DNA of 64,000 bases from Triplophysa rosa (Eukaryota; Chordata; Actinopteri; Cypriniformes; Nemacheilidae), in the NCBI RefSeq assembly GCF_024868665.1, contig NC_079914.1, positions 5,919,984-5,983,983 of the forward strand. Reading direction: 5' to 3'. Below, in pieces: positions 43,021 through 55,800 of the stretch (position 1 is the stretch's first letter; every line of letters starts with the position of its first letter). A program made the translations under genes and the position numbers. The notes under the pieces are model-generated. The model was not told the origin of the DNA, did no database searches, and was given only the letters and a program-made list of their open reading frames with translations.

Positions 43021-44966
43021 TTAAGGAACCATCTTTGATTCAGTCTTTAAATCCGTATTATAGTGAGCTTTCTTCTGGAGAAATGGCTTTAGTGTGAAGA
43101 AAACACAAATCTGAACACCCTTTAAAAGACCAAAAAGAATAGTCAGTCATGCAAACATAAAAAGTCTAACAAGATATTAAAATATCACCCACTCCATCAG
43201 CTATCATCACATACATCTCAGTTGTATTGTCTTTTATTGACATTCATGTAAATTGAACATGAGGGAATAAAGGTGCATTACCACACCTGTGTTGTGTTGC
43301 AGAGACAGAAGAGCGCACTCAGAATGATGTAAAGTGTTTTATCGTGAGTGATGAGCACAAAGTATCCAATGACCCAAGACAAACCGAGTACCACAGCCAG
43401 AGAGAAACTACTCAGAATCTTCTTCTTTAAAGGAGTCATCCGTGAACTTAATATAGAAAATGCTGTTAGTTACCACAGGTCCCTCAGTTTGTAAAAACAA
43501 GCATTTTGTCTACCATAACAATTTTAATAAAAGGAGCACGTGTTAATTGGAAATGTTTCGTTTATGATACAACTTTTTAAGCCTTGTTTTTTGCCACATG
43601 TACCTCTTCAGGTTGGGCTTTGCACAGCAGATGGTGAGAGAGAAGTACACCAGAACTACGATGTTAAAACTGAGCATGACAGCAAGAGGGAGCAAGAAAC
43701 CCCACAACATGGGCCGCTTAGGATCAAACCTCCCCTCCTTATCCAGAGACGCCAGCCAACAACTGCAACAGACAAAACGGATAAAAGAAATAAAATGTTT
43801 GAATTGGTTGAATTGTAGAGAATTACTGTACAGTCAACTTACAATTCTTCTTGTCTATAGCCTAAAGGGTCTTTGAAACTGTAAGTTGTGCCCAGTGAGA
43901 TGCCAACAATAAGAGCAGGCAGACCTAAGACATGGAATCAAAAACTTAAGTTGAGACGATCTCAATGATTCTCAGTCAAATTGACACACTTAAAAGGATC
44001 CCTGGGTATAGAGCGATGTATGGCTTAATATATGAACAATGGCATTGACTTTATAATTGTGAAATAAAAAACAGTGTAACTGTCACAGTATTCATAAACT
44101 TTGAAAAAATATTTTTACTTGGAGGCCGCCATTTTTTTGCGTCAGAATCCGTGATGTCGTGACGGTTGCGACCTAAACCTGTTCTCTTTCACAACAGCGA
44201 AGCACACACGTTTTCCATATCTAACAGTAAAATATGACACCTAAAACATAAGATCAGATATACAAACACACAGGGACAGTAGGTGGCGGTATGTCCTCTT
44301 GACACAAGCCAGCCTGCCAGCCATAAAAGAAGAACGCGTTCAGTATTAGACGTCTGTTCAAGGTGAGCGTGCATTAAATCATAGCTTTAAACTACCGCCT
44401 TTGAGACATTTAAGACTATTTAAGACATCAGCATCCACCATAATCGTATACTTTATACATTATGAGAATATACTGATAAACACAATAATAATGCTTGTGG
44501 TTTGGTTATTTATTCTGTATTAGAGCACACGTGAATATTAGCCCCCATCAGCTAATGACCGAGGGAGAGAAGAGAAGACAATAACATTAGGCTACTAAAA
44601 AGTCAAAATCTGGATCAAATGCATTGTATAATGGCTAAAACATCGTGTATATGATCAATTTGAAATGATTTTGGTTATATGCATGTTTATGTTGTTTCTG
44701 ACAAACAATATTAAAATGTAGGAAAATACACCAAATAGCGTCTTTATTTTCTTTCTTTCTTCTTTTAGCATTATATAAAAGCAGGAGCGACAACAGTAAA
44801 GGACGAGAGAGAACCAGGCCTGGACTTTACGTTATGTTTTATTATGTGTGACCGTGAGGCAGCTGCCGGCATTTTACTTTCGTTTGTTGTTTGTTTATTT
44901 TATTAAAGTTTTGTTGTTCAACATTCGCCAGTTCCCTCCTCCTTCTTCCTTGCTGTGAACATTGTT

Positions 44967-45011
<45 letters not shown>

Positions 45012-48000
45012 CCTACAGAACCTTATATTTACTGAAGAACTGATTAGTGTGTCGGTGTTTAGTTTGGCTGCCTAGCTGTGCTTGCAACCAGTTTACGTCA
45101 CCGAAAAAGAACATGGCGGCCTCCTTAGGTTAAAATGAGTATTACATTTAGGGTTTTTTTAAGAACTGAAAATATTTGATGTGTTTCTAACGACAAATGC
45201 TAGTAGTGTAACGCTATTACAACGCATTAAGCCATACATCTCTCTATACACCGGGTTCCCTTTAAGAATGAAATGTAACCTACCCCAGCCGGCTGTAATG
45301 GCAAAGGCAAGGAAACCCGCTGGTGGACCATTTACGGCATTTCTAATGAGGAAGAACACGTGAGCGGCATACATGATGTTCCAGGTAAAGGTGGCGAGCA
45401 GGAAGTATTGAAGCAGAGCTGTGACTGGTGTACATGGACCCTCATCCAGCTCCTGATACCAATCTGAAGCAGGAACAACGTTCTTCAATGATTTTGACTG
45501 ATCCTTGTGCTGGACGGGGTTGTTGATTGCAAACATGAAGATCAGGTAGAAGACGGTCATGCACACACAGATGTTTACTAAGACCACGGTGGAATTGGTT
45601 CCTCTTGATTTCCTGTAGAGAAAGTGGGTCATGTACATTTTTAAACATTTCCATTTAAAAGCAAGTTTTAGGGTTTAAAAAAATTCTTTACTTTCAAAAA
45701 GTACAGTTTTAGACATGGGATCAGGACGATAGCATGCTGTTCAGATTAGGGGTGTCACAATATATCTGTATTGACAATAACTGTGACATTTAAAACCACG
45801 ATTAACAGTATTGTATATTGTATATTATATGATGACATTTTTATATAAAAGAAATCTTCGTGTTAAGCTGAAAACGTAACTCATATACAGTGCATCTGGC
45901 ATTATATATATACAAAGTATGGTATTAGGGACAGTAAATTATAAGATCATTTTCATCTTTGTTTGAACTTTTGCTTTAATGGTTTTCCCTTAAATTATGA
46001 GTTGAATTAAAACATCAGAGCATGTTTCGTAAACCTGTCCAAGAAATGGACATGATTCTTGAATTGGCATTATCTGTACATACCTGGTTTGAATTTGATA
46101 AAGTACAGTGAGCACCAATCCCACAAGAGACATACTGCATCCAAGAATGCTTATCCAGTTTAACGCCTCAGAATATTGATAGTCTGCTTTATAGCTCTGC
46201 AGGAAACATTAATTAAGTTTTGCATGAGTTTTGCATTTATTTTTCTTGATCTAATAGTGGCTTGTAGAACTGGTCTGTTTAAATCTAAATTCTTCTAGAT
46301 TCCAAGTCTCAGAAAGTAATCGTTATTTGCAGGGAGGTAGATGAGTAGATGATAAACTAACCATTAGAACTGCAAAGTTGGTGGTGTGGTTGCATTTACA
46401 CTCCACGCCTCCAGAGGGAGTGAGTATTTTATTGCATCCCTCTGTGCTCCAGTGTCTCTCAGTGTAGTCCCAAAACACACATGCCGAGCTGTGAGGCGTT
46501 ACGCCGGATATGTTCTGAAAAAAACAGTTTCAAACAAAAGACAGTGTCTTCATGTGTCTATACGTAAACAAACATCATGTGCTTTGTTTAATATAGAAAG
46601 CTGGGAATGGGGTATATGCACATGGGACGATGACGTACGTACTTCCGCTAAAATCTCAGCCAGCTAGGTCACTTTCTCTCTCATAGCACTAAGGGGATTT
46701 TCACCAAGTGATAACGATGTGTTTAGTAAGAAAACATTCAAAATTTGGCGAACCGAAAGCATTACGGTTGAGCATTGTTAAGTGCCTCGGTGATCATGCC
46801 TCTAATATGTGCAAAAGTTCACTTTGCTTTTTTTCATATTTGATGAAGCGGATAAAGTGCTTCTCCTTTTTGGTTGTCGACGTATGGCGAAGTGTTTGAA
46901 TAATTAGACTCACGTTGTTGATGGTAATCCTATGTGCATCCTGAAGCGAAACGCCATTGAACCCTATGGCTCCGGATGTAACAGCCTGGCTGAGAAGTAC
47001 GTCATCGACCCGTATGCATATACCCCATGTCATTTGTTTGAAGTCATTGTTTGAACTCACTGTTAGATATCATAAACACATGTGGTCATTTACCTTTGGC
47101 ATGATGTTGAATTTTATATGATCAAGTATTCGTTTGTCCGTGAGACTGGCTGACACCACTCTTCTCTTGGTGCCTATTTGCATATTAAAGCTTTTCGACT
47201 TGAAGAAGTGATCATTTTTATACATCACCACTCCAATACCTACATTTCGGTTCTCTACCGAGAGAAAAAGGGGCAGGTGTACTGAAACCAGTGTTTCTCA
47301 GTTATGTCCTCGAGATGTTTATGAAAATAACTGCAAGAACAACAGAAAAATTAATGGTACCCCAGTTTTTCTGGACATCTTTTTGCAGGTGAAGAGTTAA
47401 CTGGATCTCAGCGGGGTATCCTGAAGAGGATCTTGTGTCAGCAGCTTCTGTGCCTAGGCCTAAAAACGTCTCTGGAGGTCCTAGAGAAATGCAACATATA
47501 TAATAAGCATGGTATTTGCTAAAGAGTTGCTGTAAAAACGTCTTTCTAACATCAACAACTATAAAGAGGCAGATGTACACTCTATAAATGCTCGTATGGC
47601 TTTTCATCCCACACTGTAAAATAACTGTAATTTTATGGAATGTTACAGTTTTATTTTACAAAATTTTCACGTATTTTTGAAATGCGGTAAAAATGTGAAA
47701 TTACCGAAATACACTGTAAATTTACATAGGAGTAAAATAACATGTAAATTTCATAACATAAATGTTATTTTATGTTTTCTGTTGGTGCCCCAGCTGACGG
47801 AATATTGCCGTTTTCATGTTTTTTTTTCAATGCATGCATGTTGGTTAAATGTGTAGACAGAACCAACCTTCTGTATGAATTAGCCTATGCTCAATTGTTT
47901 TAACCCAACCATGGCTTAAAACAACCCATTACGTATTACCCACTGCTGGTTGGTTCTGTCCATATAACAACCATGAGTTGAAATCAACCCAGCATCAATA

Positions 48001-51000
48001 CCTCTCGCAGAATCTTGGAATATTTAAAAACTAAAAGAGAAAAATCTTAAAAGATGTATTTTTTAGACTATGTAGACTGACCTGTTAGTGTGTAGAATCG
48101 CACTTGTGGTGTCCCGCTCGGCACTTTAATGTATTGTATTGCCAGGTTTGGCTGCACCAGGCCACCAGACGTCGTATCGTTCATACTCATGTGCAAAGCA
48201 AAATCCTCCAAAGTCTTAGTAAGACTAAAAGTATAACATGCAAAGGTGAAAAACACATTTTTCTATCCTGACTAAAATTAGATTTTACTGCTTGAGTTAT
48301 TGTCCCTTACAAAACACTTACAAAAAGTTATAACAAAAGTTATTTATGTTTTTATTTATGTATCAGTGGTCTAGGTAGTTCTTGTTTGAACAGCAGTTGT
48401 TTATTAACACATTTTCATTTGGGTCAAGTGTGTGTTATAGTGTGTAAATACTTCTCAATAGCTGTGTAAGAGTCTTCAGAGTATTGGCTATGAGCAGCAT
48501 CCATCAGTTGACTAATGGTGGTCACCACTGCCAATGCAATCGTCTATACAATAAAAATAAAGATTTGTATTGTACGATTACATTGTTACATTTTTAACAA
48601 GTAAAATCAAGTGAAGCCTGTCTTACAATCCATGCAAAGGCACATTTTAGGAGGAACACGTTTATGTTGGCAAGCATATTAAAGGGGAGGTCTGATGGAA
48701 TTTCACTACTTGAAATTTTGTTAGTGAGCAGTATAGTTGCAACGCTCAAAGTTCACAGAAAAAGAAAATATTTTCTACAACACAAATCACATTTTAAAGA
48801 CTACAATGAACGACTCCGTGGGACTACAACGAGCTACTTCCTGTAGAAGTCACATCATGACTGTTGTTCATGTTGCCCGTGTCCTTGCCTTGCCCTGCCC
48901 TGCGAGTGAGTTTTGTTTGTTTGTGATTTTAGTTCTCGTTTTGCCCCCTTGAGGGAAGTTTTTGTTTGTCTTTTTGAAATGTCTTTTGTTTATAGTGTTT
49001 TTGTTACCCCACCGTGGGTTTTTGTTTTATATTTATAATAAAGTTCTGTGTTAACCCTTTACTGGCTGCCTGCATCTGGGTTCTTCCTCTCACCCCACAT
49101 GACAATGACAGCCAAATTTTACATAAACCCTGCCTCCTGAAACACAGATAGGGTAATGGGCGGGACATCTCAACACACACTCTACGAGTATGTTTACACG
49201 ATAAAAAACTGAAAAGTTTTTCCTTTGCGTTTTTTAAAAGTTTCACGTACACACGACAGCGTTATCAAAACGATCTGCATTTACACGGATCGGGGAAAAC
49301 GAATAAAACTATGTATTATGCATGCCAGGCCGGTGGATGGTGCTGTTGCCCAATAAAGAAACCCTACGTGCTTGCAGACATCCGCATGCACGGTTTAAAT
49401 CTAAAAGCGCTTTTAATACACTTTGTCGGCGTGTATGTGTGTTTATAGTAGTGCATATAAATGCTATGTCTCCACTGGTTGTAGTGATGCAGTAAATCTA
49501 CTTTTTGCTGGAGTAATGATAGTAAGTATGTCACGCGGCACAAACATGCACCATGGAGGCCGCCATTATTGTTTGGGCAATACTCACGCATGCTTAGAGA
49601 CTGAACACGTAATAAGCATGTGTATGACGTCATCGTTTTTTGAAAATGCTGCCTTCAGAGTTTACATGGAAACGATAATGCCGTCATTTTCAAAAACTTG
49701 CACTTTGAGATTTGTTTTCAAAAGTTTGCATTTTCAGTCCCCCAAAACGCAGTTCTCGTGTAAATGAACAGCCAAAACGCATACAAAGTTTTCCGTTTTT
49801 AGTTGAAAACGGTCTCATGTAAACGGCCTCTAAGTGCTACCAATCACAAAAGACTGGCTCAGCTTGACCAATCAGAGCGTTTCGGAAGGAGGGACTTCTT
49901 AGAACCAGGAGCTCAACAGCCTGTTTTCTGAGAATCAGAGATAAAACACAGGTGAAATGTGTAATATATAAAGCATAAGGCTTTATTATTTTGAAAATCA
50001 AAACATAAACACCTATTTATTCGCACATCATAAACATAATAACGACTTTAAAAAATAGGCAAAATAGGACCCCTTTAAAAGGCTACGCTGTAGAGTTTTG
50101 CAAAGTGCCAGTATTTGTGATCCCTGGCAACTATGGCATTTATTTTACCTTTGTTCATTGCTGATTAAACAACGTTATATAATACAATGGTATAATTCAG
50201 TATAATTCATAATTTCTTGCCTTATTTAACAGATTGGAGGACAGCAGTCTACGGGCAATAGTAGCAGCTGAGGTGATGTTCTCGTGGGTTAATTGTTCTG
50301 GTCTGGATGTAAGCATCTGTACACTGGAAGCAATTAACCAGTTCTTGTCCACAGAGGTGTCAGATGCCTAAATTTAACAAACAAAACGTAAAAATCAAGC
50401 TCAGAGTTTGGTGGCTACCTGTACATCGGTCATTTATTAAAATGTTATTAACTAGGGCTAAAACTGGCTTCGACATCTTCATCAAGATAGAGAATGAACA
50501 TTGCCAGGCATGTGCTATAATAAGAAGGATTGAGTTGTGGCTAGAAGGGATACAACTACGGCCCCAAATCTCGTGAAATATCGCCAGATGAGCGCTGTTT
50601 TCATATTAATCCTACCCCTAAACCTAAAATCTTGCGGTATTTGGCCGTAGCTGTATCCCTTCTAGCCCTAGCCAAAGGAATGATGACTTACATTGACTAT
50701 GTCTTGCAGGTTCTCCAGTGTCCAGACACAGTTCATAAATTGAAGTTCACCAAATGAGCGAGTGGAGTTCAGACAGACAGCTGATGCCTGTGGGACGCTA
50801 CCTAAACAACACAGAGAAACACAACAGAGATTAAAAAGGTTTGTGAACATTTGTTTTATACTGTATGTAAAAAAACTGGAGAACATTAGATACCATTGAT
50901 TGTTCCTTGAGGACACAACTGTGTTGAATAAGTAAGCTGACCAACCACCGAAATTGGAAATGTGAAACCATTTACTGTTTCCTCCTGACAGAAATGACCT

Positions 51001-52870
51001 GCAACAATTTTATAAATTGTTTAGAATTTTTTAGAAAAAGTACGCCTTAATAAGCAAGCAATGACCTGTACATGAGTCATTCTTAAAAAGATACACCACA
51101 CATGAAAAACTATTTATTATCTCGAAAGTTTCTCTAGAGCATCAATAGGATTAAAGAGAGATAAACTGAAACTCTGCAGGACATCAAGCATTGCTTTCAT
51201 GTTATTGTGAAATGATCTTACTTATATTACAGGTATCCCCGGTCCATTCATCAGGACAGAGACAGACACCAGTGTCTGACAAAAACCCTACCAGGCACTG
51301 TAAGGTGGGCTGGGGTGCTGTTGAGACCAGGTCAAGGGTGGTGACAATGGACGATGTTGATTGTGTAGTTGTGGCAGGTGACGGGCTGACCAAAGTGGTT
51401 GACATGCTGGTTAAATCAAGCACTGTGTTGGCAGTGATGTTAAGCCATGTAGTATTTTGGCCCTCGGTCGCAACGGACTCGCTTCCTGCATCAAAGGTAG
51501 TAGCTATTGTGATGCTAACAGTTTCTGAGGTTGTGTTTTGGCCGTCAATCGTAACTGACTCATTTCCGACGTTAAATGTAGTAAGTGTTGTGTTATAACC
51601 TGAGGTTGTCATAACCTGTGCTGATGTTATTATAATATTATAGAGCGACATCTGGTTTAAAAAAGCTGTTGAAAAAGAAAAAAAATGGATTTAGATCATT
51701 GATGGGTTTATTAAACCGGCTGTGTGTACATTATCCCATACATTCTGTATAGACCACTTCGCAAGATGTGTAAACACTGGCCCAGAGGCACTTCCGCGGA
51801 TTCATTTTTATTTATTGTTTTTTAAAATATTACTTTCACAAATCATAAATATATCGTTTAACATTTTGATTCGATTAAAAATGTTCTGTTGGTTGAATTT
51901 TGTTCAAACGTTTGTGTAGTGTTAAAAAACGGAAACAGGAAGTTCTGCTGACCAGCGTTGATAACATCATCCGAAGTCATCTATAAAATACATGATTAAA
52001 CTGGACTGATTTCATTCATAATTATGGGTGGGCTCCACTTCTACTGGGCCCATTGCACGAAACTCATACGAATGCACATATGTTTTAAATGGCAGTGACA
52101 CATGCAAATTGCACGAATTTAGGACTATCCATATTATAACTACAACCAATAATTGTAAATGGCATAGACTTTTCCGCGCATGCAAAGTAGAGTGTTATAT
52201 TTCATATTAAGAGAATCTGTGCGGTTTAGGTACATTTAAAGTAGGCTGTCAAATTTTGGAAAATTATATTTATGTACATGCCCCATCAATCTCTCCACAT
52301 GAATGGATAAATGGAATTTAAATAGAAATGCATGCAGACATTTTTTACATAAACATTTGTTGGATGTTGTTCACTATAAAGGACAGATATTATATCTATA
52401 AGCCTTGTGTTCCGGATAAAAATAATGAAATAGACCACTAATAGGCAGTTTTTTTAAAGAATGGAATATTTCCATTTTCTTTTTAAATAACAAGATTCTA
52501 GAAAATAAGAAAATAACAACATTCTAAAAATTATTATTAAAATAAATGGGAAAAATAGATAACATAACCATAAAACCAAAAAAAGATAACTCACATTTAA
52601 AGAAATAAAACACACAATTTGGATTCTATGGAATATATATAAAACATTTTTTTTCTAAAATATAAAGTTGATTTAAATGTGGAATTATAATGATAGAAAT
52701 ACTGTATTCACCAATAAAAAGGACGTTTTGCAATTCAAGGGTCTCTAGATCTGTAAAAGTAGAAACCTCTTCTCTAAATATTACACTATTTGTCGGTTAA
52801 CTTCTGTATGGATCTATAATGTAACAATAACACACTTACCTGAAACAAATATGAGCAGCAACATATGCAT
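43021..52870 (-). CDS. adgrg7: Adhesion G protein-coupled receptor G7-like, copy B (16 exons)
   Basis: Exons (minus, 5' to 3'): 52870-52840, 51665-51222, 50998-50894, 50801-50692, 50367-50221, 48543-48452, 48224-48082, 47480-47361, 47254-47094, 46514-46362, 46196-46084, 45612-45284, 43924-43843, 43762-43604, 43446-43287, 43119-43021. Phases are continuous, giving 2448 nt, 815 aa. It has a signal peptide ([10 protein letters not shown]), a Ser/Thr-rich stalk with several NxT sequons, an EGF-like motif ([15 protein letters not shown]), a GAIN-type region ('[11 protein letters not shown]'), GPS (ACVFW...[13 protein letters not shown], with HTT as I recall for human ADGRG7), seven helices ([10 protein letters not shown] in TM3, ELCWLAS before TM5, CNTTQG at TM7) and a tail of only about 20 residues. 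Intron 5 uses a GC donor (AAG|GCAAGA). Same strand as copies A and C, consistent with tandem duplication. Confidence 0.9.
44830..44965 (+). repeat. Possible LTR 3'-end fragment in intron 12 of copy B
   Basis: 'tttattaaagttttgttgtt' followed by 'ttccttgctgtgaacattgttaca' has the poly(A)-signal and U5-like layout of fish LTRs. No partner LTR or upstream boundary was found. Confidence 0.35.
44971..45008. repeat. (AT)n microsatellite
   Basis: About 19 consecutive AT units in intron 12 of adhesion GPCR copy B. Confidence 0.9.
46608..47027. mobile_element. Inverted-repeat MITE in intron 9 of copy B
   Basis: The left end TGGGGTATATGCACATGGGA continues CGATGACGTAC. The right end reads GTACGTCATCGACCCGTATG then CATATACCCCA, its inverse with few changes. 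It lies between exons 9 and 10. Short ORFs inside it (46708-46899, 46794-47060) are therefore element sequence. Confidence 0.8.
47613..47830. repeat. Decayed CACTGTAAAA-type element in intron 7 of copy B
   Basis: Words 'cactgtaaaataactgtaatttta', 'acactgtaaatttacat' and 'aatgttattttatg' are mirrored imperfectly. This resembles short fish elements with ACTGTAAA ends. Boundaries uncertain. Confidence 0.4.
48850..49104 (+). repeat. LTR fragment related to the 33882-36786 element
   Basis: 'ccccaccgtgggtttttgtttt', 'aataaagttctgtgttaacc', 'ctggctgcctgcatctgggttctt' and the end CACATGACA parallel the 3' half of the intron 5 LTRs of copy A. No internal sequence or second LTR was found nearby. Confidence 0.7.
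49186..49830. mobile_element. Inverted-repeat element (GAGGCCGTTTACATGAGACC family)
   Basis: The right end GGTCTCATGTAAACGGCCTC has a diverged inverse at the left (GAGTATGTTTACACG...). The interior repeats 'aaaacgcagttctcgtgtaaatg'-type words. The 89- and 114-codon ORFs on opposite strands inside it are not genes. A fragment of the same end occurs near 5204. Confidence 0.65.
50540..50665. mobile_element. Short palindromic MITE (GCTAGAAGGGATACAACTA), copy 2, intron 4 of copy B
   Basis: GGCTAGAAGGGATACAACTA then CGGCC on the left pairs with GGCCGTAGCTGTATCCCTTC then TAGC on the right. Same family as 4159-4364. It ends 27 bp from exon 4 (50692). Confidence 0.8.
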
Positions 52871-52975
52871 CGTGTTCCTGTTAATGGTCAAAGTTTGGTT
52901 CTCTTCCTAAGCATGTCTGTTATTGACTTCTGTAGGAGGATCTCACATGTTTAGTTTGACATATTTGCATTTTTT
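52871..52975 (-). promoter_or_regulatory. Upstream region of copy B with octamer ATGCAAAT
   Basis: On the minus strand ATGCAAAT (52963-52970) is followed by ATGTCAAACT and GAGATCCTCCTACA, about 100 bp before the ATG. The same order (ATGCAAAT at 58845-58852, then TGTCAAAC, then GAGATCCTCCTA) precedes copy C. Conservation between paralogues shows duplicated promoter sequence. Octamer/POU-factor binding is an inference. Confidence 0.4.
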
Positions 52976-53657
52976 TTAAAAATGGGCGTAAATGGGCAAT
53001 GTTTTGCAAGAACCATACATGTAAAGAAACGGATTATAGCCTTTGCTTCTATTTGGCTGGGAGTATAATTTATCACGCAATTGCATCTGATGGAATTTGA
53101 CATTTACTGCCACTTTACACACTGTAAACCCGAATGTTCAAAGAAATTAAACAGTTTAAGTAGTGTAAACTTAATTTTATATAAAAAAATTCCTAACTTA
53201 AATGTTTTGAGTTCCTGTAACTAATTCTTACTTTTGAGTTAGTTTAACTTAATTTCAACAAGTTAATTCAAGATGATTTGTTGAGAATGAAATTCAGTTC
53301 CCAGCATGCTTTGCGTGAGACTGTAAGTAAATTTTGAAATGAAGTGTTATTTTATGAGTTTTTAGAAAGGAAAAAGCCTTGTTAATGATGAATGTTCAAT
53401 TATCTTGGATATTTAGAAGAGTTTGTTGTGTTTTTGACTTTTGGGGTTACCATCGTTCAGAAGAGTGGTGCTTATGCTTAGGTTGTGGGAGGTGCAATAG
53501 CAGTCGTGTGTGTGTGCGTGTGTGTGTGCGTGCGCGTGTGTGTTGCATCACTCTCTGTGAAGGCTGTTTGTTAATTGTTGATGCAGCTGAACTGTTTAGG
53601 TTGTCTTAAGACCTTTCATTTATTTAGCTGTAAATAAAAAAAGTTACTTTGCTAAAT

Positions 53658-53797
53658 GTTCAAAATTAAAAGGAGTCAACAACAGTACAACAAACTCAAA
53701 ACTGACTAGTTTTGCTTACTTAAAATTGTTCAAAATTAAAAGGAGTCAACAACAGTACAACAAACTCAAAACTTACTAGTTTTGCTTACTTAAAATT
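53658..53797. repeat. 70-bp direct tandem duplication
   Basis: A 70-bp segment beginning GTTCAAAATTAAAAGGAGTC and ending TTGCTTACTTAAAATT is repeated immediately (53658-53727 and 53728-53797), with one visible difference (ACTGACTAG versus ACTTACTAG). Confidence 0.92.
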
Positions 53798-54369
53798 GGG
53801 AACATCATAACTCAAAAAAGTTTACACTTTTTTAATGACTAATGAATATATTTGGAACTATACAACAATATTTTTCTAAATTCTTTTTAAAGGTTTTAAA
53901 GGTTAATTCATCTTTTCCTATTTTTTCAGTATTACTACAATCTTTAGTATAAATCACATGAGATGCATAATTAAATTGTCCAAATTGTTAAAATGCCAAT
54001 CCTAAAACTACACAGGAAACTATTATAAATCATTAAATAAATTAACAAAAACTTGACTAATAAAACTTCAAAATATGATTTGTACTTTTAGCGAACATTA
54101 TAATAATGTATCGCCCACTTTAATTAATGTTAAAAAATAGAGTTGTGTACAGGATTAAAGCATGTCACCGAGTTTTTGTATCACCGAATTTATGTATTCA
54201 TGCAGTTCAGGAATGCATTGAAACAGCTCAACTCAGCTTAAATATTACAGGTGTGACATGAAAAATAAATATTGTGGCTTGGGAAAGTATAAAGAACTTT
54301 TGCTTTTTTTGCTCTTTTTGTTTTACAGTCTGAAAACATCTGTGAACACACTGTCCCTAGACCAGTCCA

Positions 54370-54662
54370 GTGTTAGGCTCACTCCACCCCTCCCATTTGA
54401 AGCACTATGGTGGCTGACTTTACTTCTTTGCTGAAGGAGATAATGTATTTACGAAATGCACTTCAGTTTGTCCGTTTAGGGCTACTGTAGAAACAACATG
54501 GTGTGTATTGTATGTAGATAGAAATAGCTCATTCTGAGGTAATAAAAACATAAAAAGTTTCATAATGTAAGGTCTTTATACTCCTCTGAAGACATAGTTA
54601 TGTATATTATATTGCATTTCTGTCAATAGATCCTCCAAAAAATTACACACTGGACATTTCAA
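54370..54662. mobile_element. MITE of the AGGTCCAGTGT family, reversed copy
   Basis: 'gctcactccacccctccc', 'ctactgtagaaacaacatgg' and the end 'acacactggacatttc' match 38407-38803 in reverse complement. Left boundary approximate. Confidence 0.7.
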
Positions 54663-55649
54663 GAATAACAAGCACAGCTTATAATGTTTCAACATAATAA
54701 AGACTTTGAGTTATTTACCAATTAAATTTCTCCTTATTTAATAATAAAAAAGTAATCGGTCTTAATTTAAAGAAAAGAAAGTTGAGTTATTAATAAGACA
54801 CAATTTATTTCTAATGCGCACAAAATAATTACAGAACAGAAATGTCCATAAAATGGACAAATAATGAACAGAAAATTACAAGTACATTTATCTTTTTTTT
54901 GCTGTGCTTATGTACATAATATGCATTGGGAATTCTTATTAGTTGGGCAAAGTTGAGCATTTGAGCCACCTGTAGATGGGAAAATAAGCATCAATCGAGA
55001 GATGAAGAAAGCATCATTTAAAATGAAAGAATTAAATCAGATTTACATTTACTCGACAAACCTCCCCAAAAAACGAAAATATGAAATGTTTGCCATAAAA
55101 TCCATCTTGAGCTTCATGGAACAGGTCCGATGCTTATTGCAAGATTTCTTTTTCAGAAAAGACTGCAGTGTGAAAAAAATTAAAATGTGAACACCCTTTA
55201 AAAGACCAAAACGAACAGTCAGTCAGCATAAAAAGTCGACATTAATGTAAATTGAAAATGAGGAAATAAAAGTGCATTAACACCTGTGTTGTATTACAGA
55301 GACAGAAGAGCGCACTCAGAATTATGTAAAGCACAAAGTATCCAATGACCCAAGACAAACCGAGTACCACAGCCAGAGAGAAACTTCTCAGAATCTTCTT
55401 CATCAAAGGAGTCATCCGTGAACTTAAGAAACATACATAATGTTTACATTACTGCAACATATGCTTGCACTGTATTATTGACATGAAGCATTTATGCACA
55501 ATGTTTCTCAGCTGGTACAGAATGACATTGGCATTAGTACAGAATGTCTTGAGTTTACTTTCCCACAAATATCATGGATACATTTGAATTTGGTTTGAAC
55601 CATGAACATCTTTTTATCTGCTCAGTTTGAAGATTAAGTGTACTTCAGA

Positions 55650-55800
55650 CCAGCCGGCGATCCAGCCGGCACCCAGTCCTGTCCAGCCGGCACTCCAGCC
55701 GCCGTCCCTGCCGGCAGTTCAGCCGGCACCCAGCCCTGCATCCTGTCCGGCACCCTGTCCAGTCCAGTCGGCATTCCAGCCGGCAGCCAAGCCTGCCCCT
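55650..55800 (+). repeat. Degenerate CCAGCCGGC-rich repeat relic
   Basis: 'cagccggcgatccagccggc', 'tgtccagccggcactccagc' and 'cattccagccggcagccaag' are variants of the 33-bp unit of the LTR element at 34521-35884, here heterogeneous and without LTRs. It lies in the region of copy C that lost exons 7-14. The overlapping Pro/Ala-rich ORFs in four frames result from the repeat composition. Confidence 0.75.

Larger units (their letters stand above)
48679..50078. mobile_element. Composite 1.4-kb TE insertion in intron 5 of copy B
   Basis: TTAA then AGGGGAGGTCTGATGG on the left and AAATAGGACCCCT then TTAA on the right suggest one TTAA-targeting element. It contains at least two other repeats, an LTR fragment (48850-49104) and an inverted-repeat element (49186-49830). 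The outer pairing is short, so the single-element interpretation is tentative. Confidence 0.5.
52976..55048. other. Intergenic between copies B and C; no gene recognised
   Basis: It holds a 70-bp tandem duplication (53658-53797), a short GT run near 53505-53545 and a reversed MITE copy (about 54370-54662). A 76-codon plus frame at 53379-53609 has no recognised similarity. Confidence 0.5.

Noticed and set aside
49364..49767. 89- and 114-codon ORFs on opposite strands
   Set aside because: Both lie within the inverted-repeat element 49186-49830.
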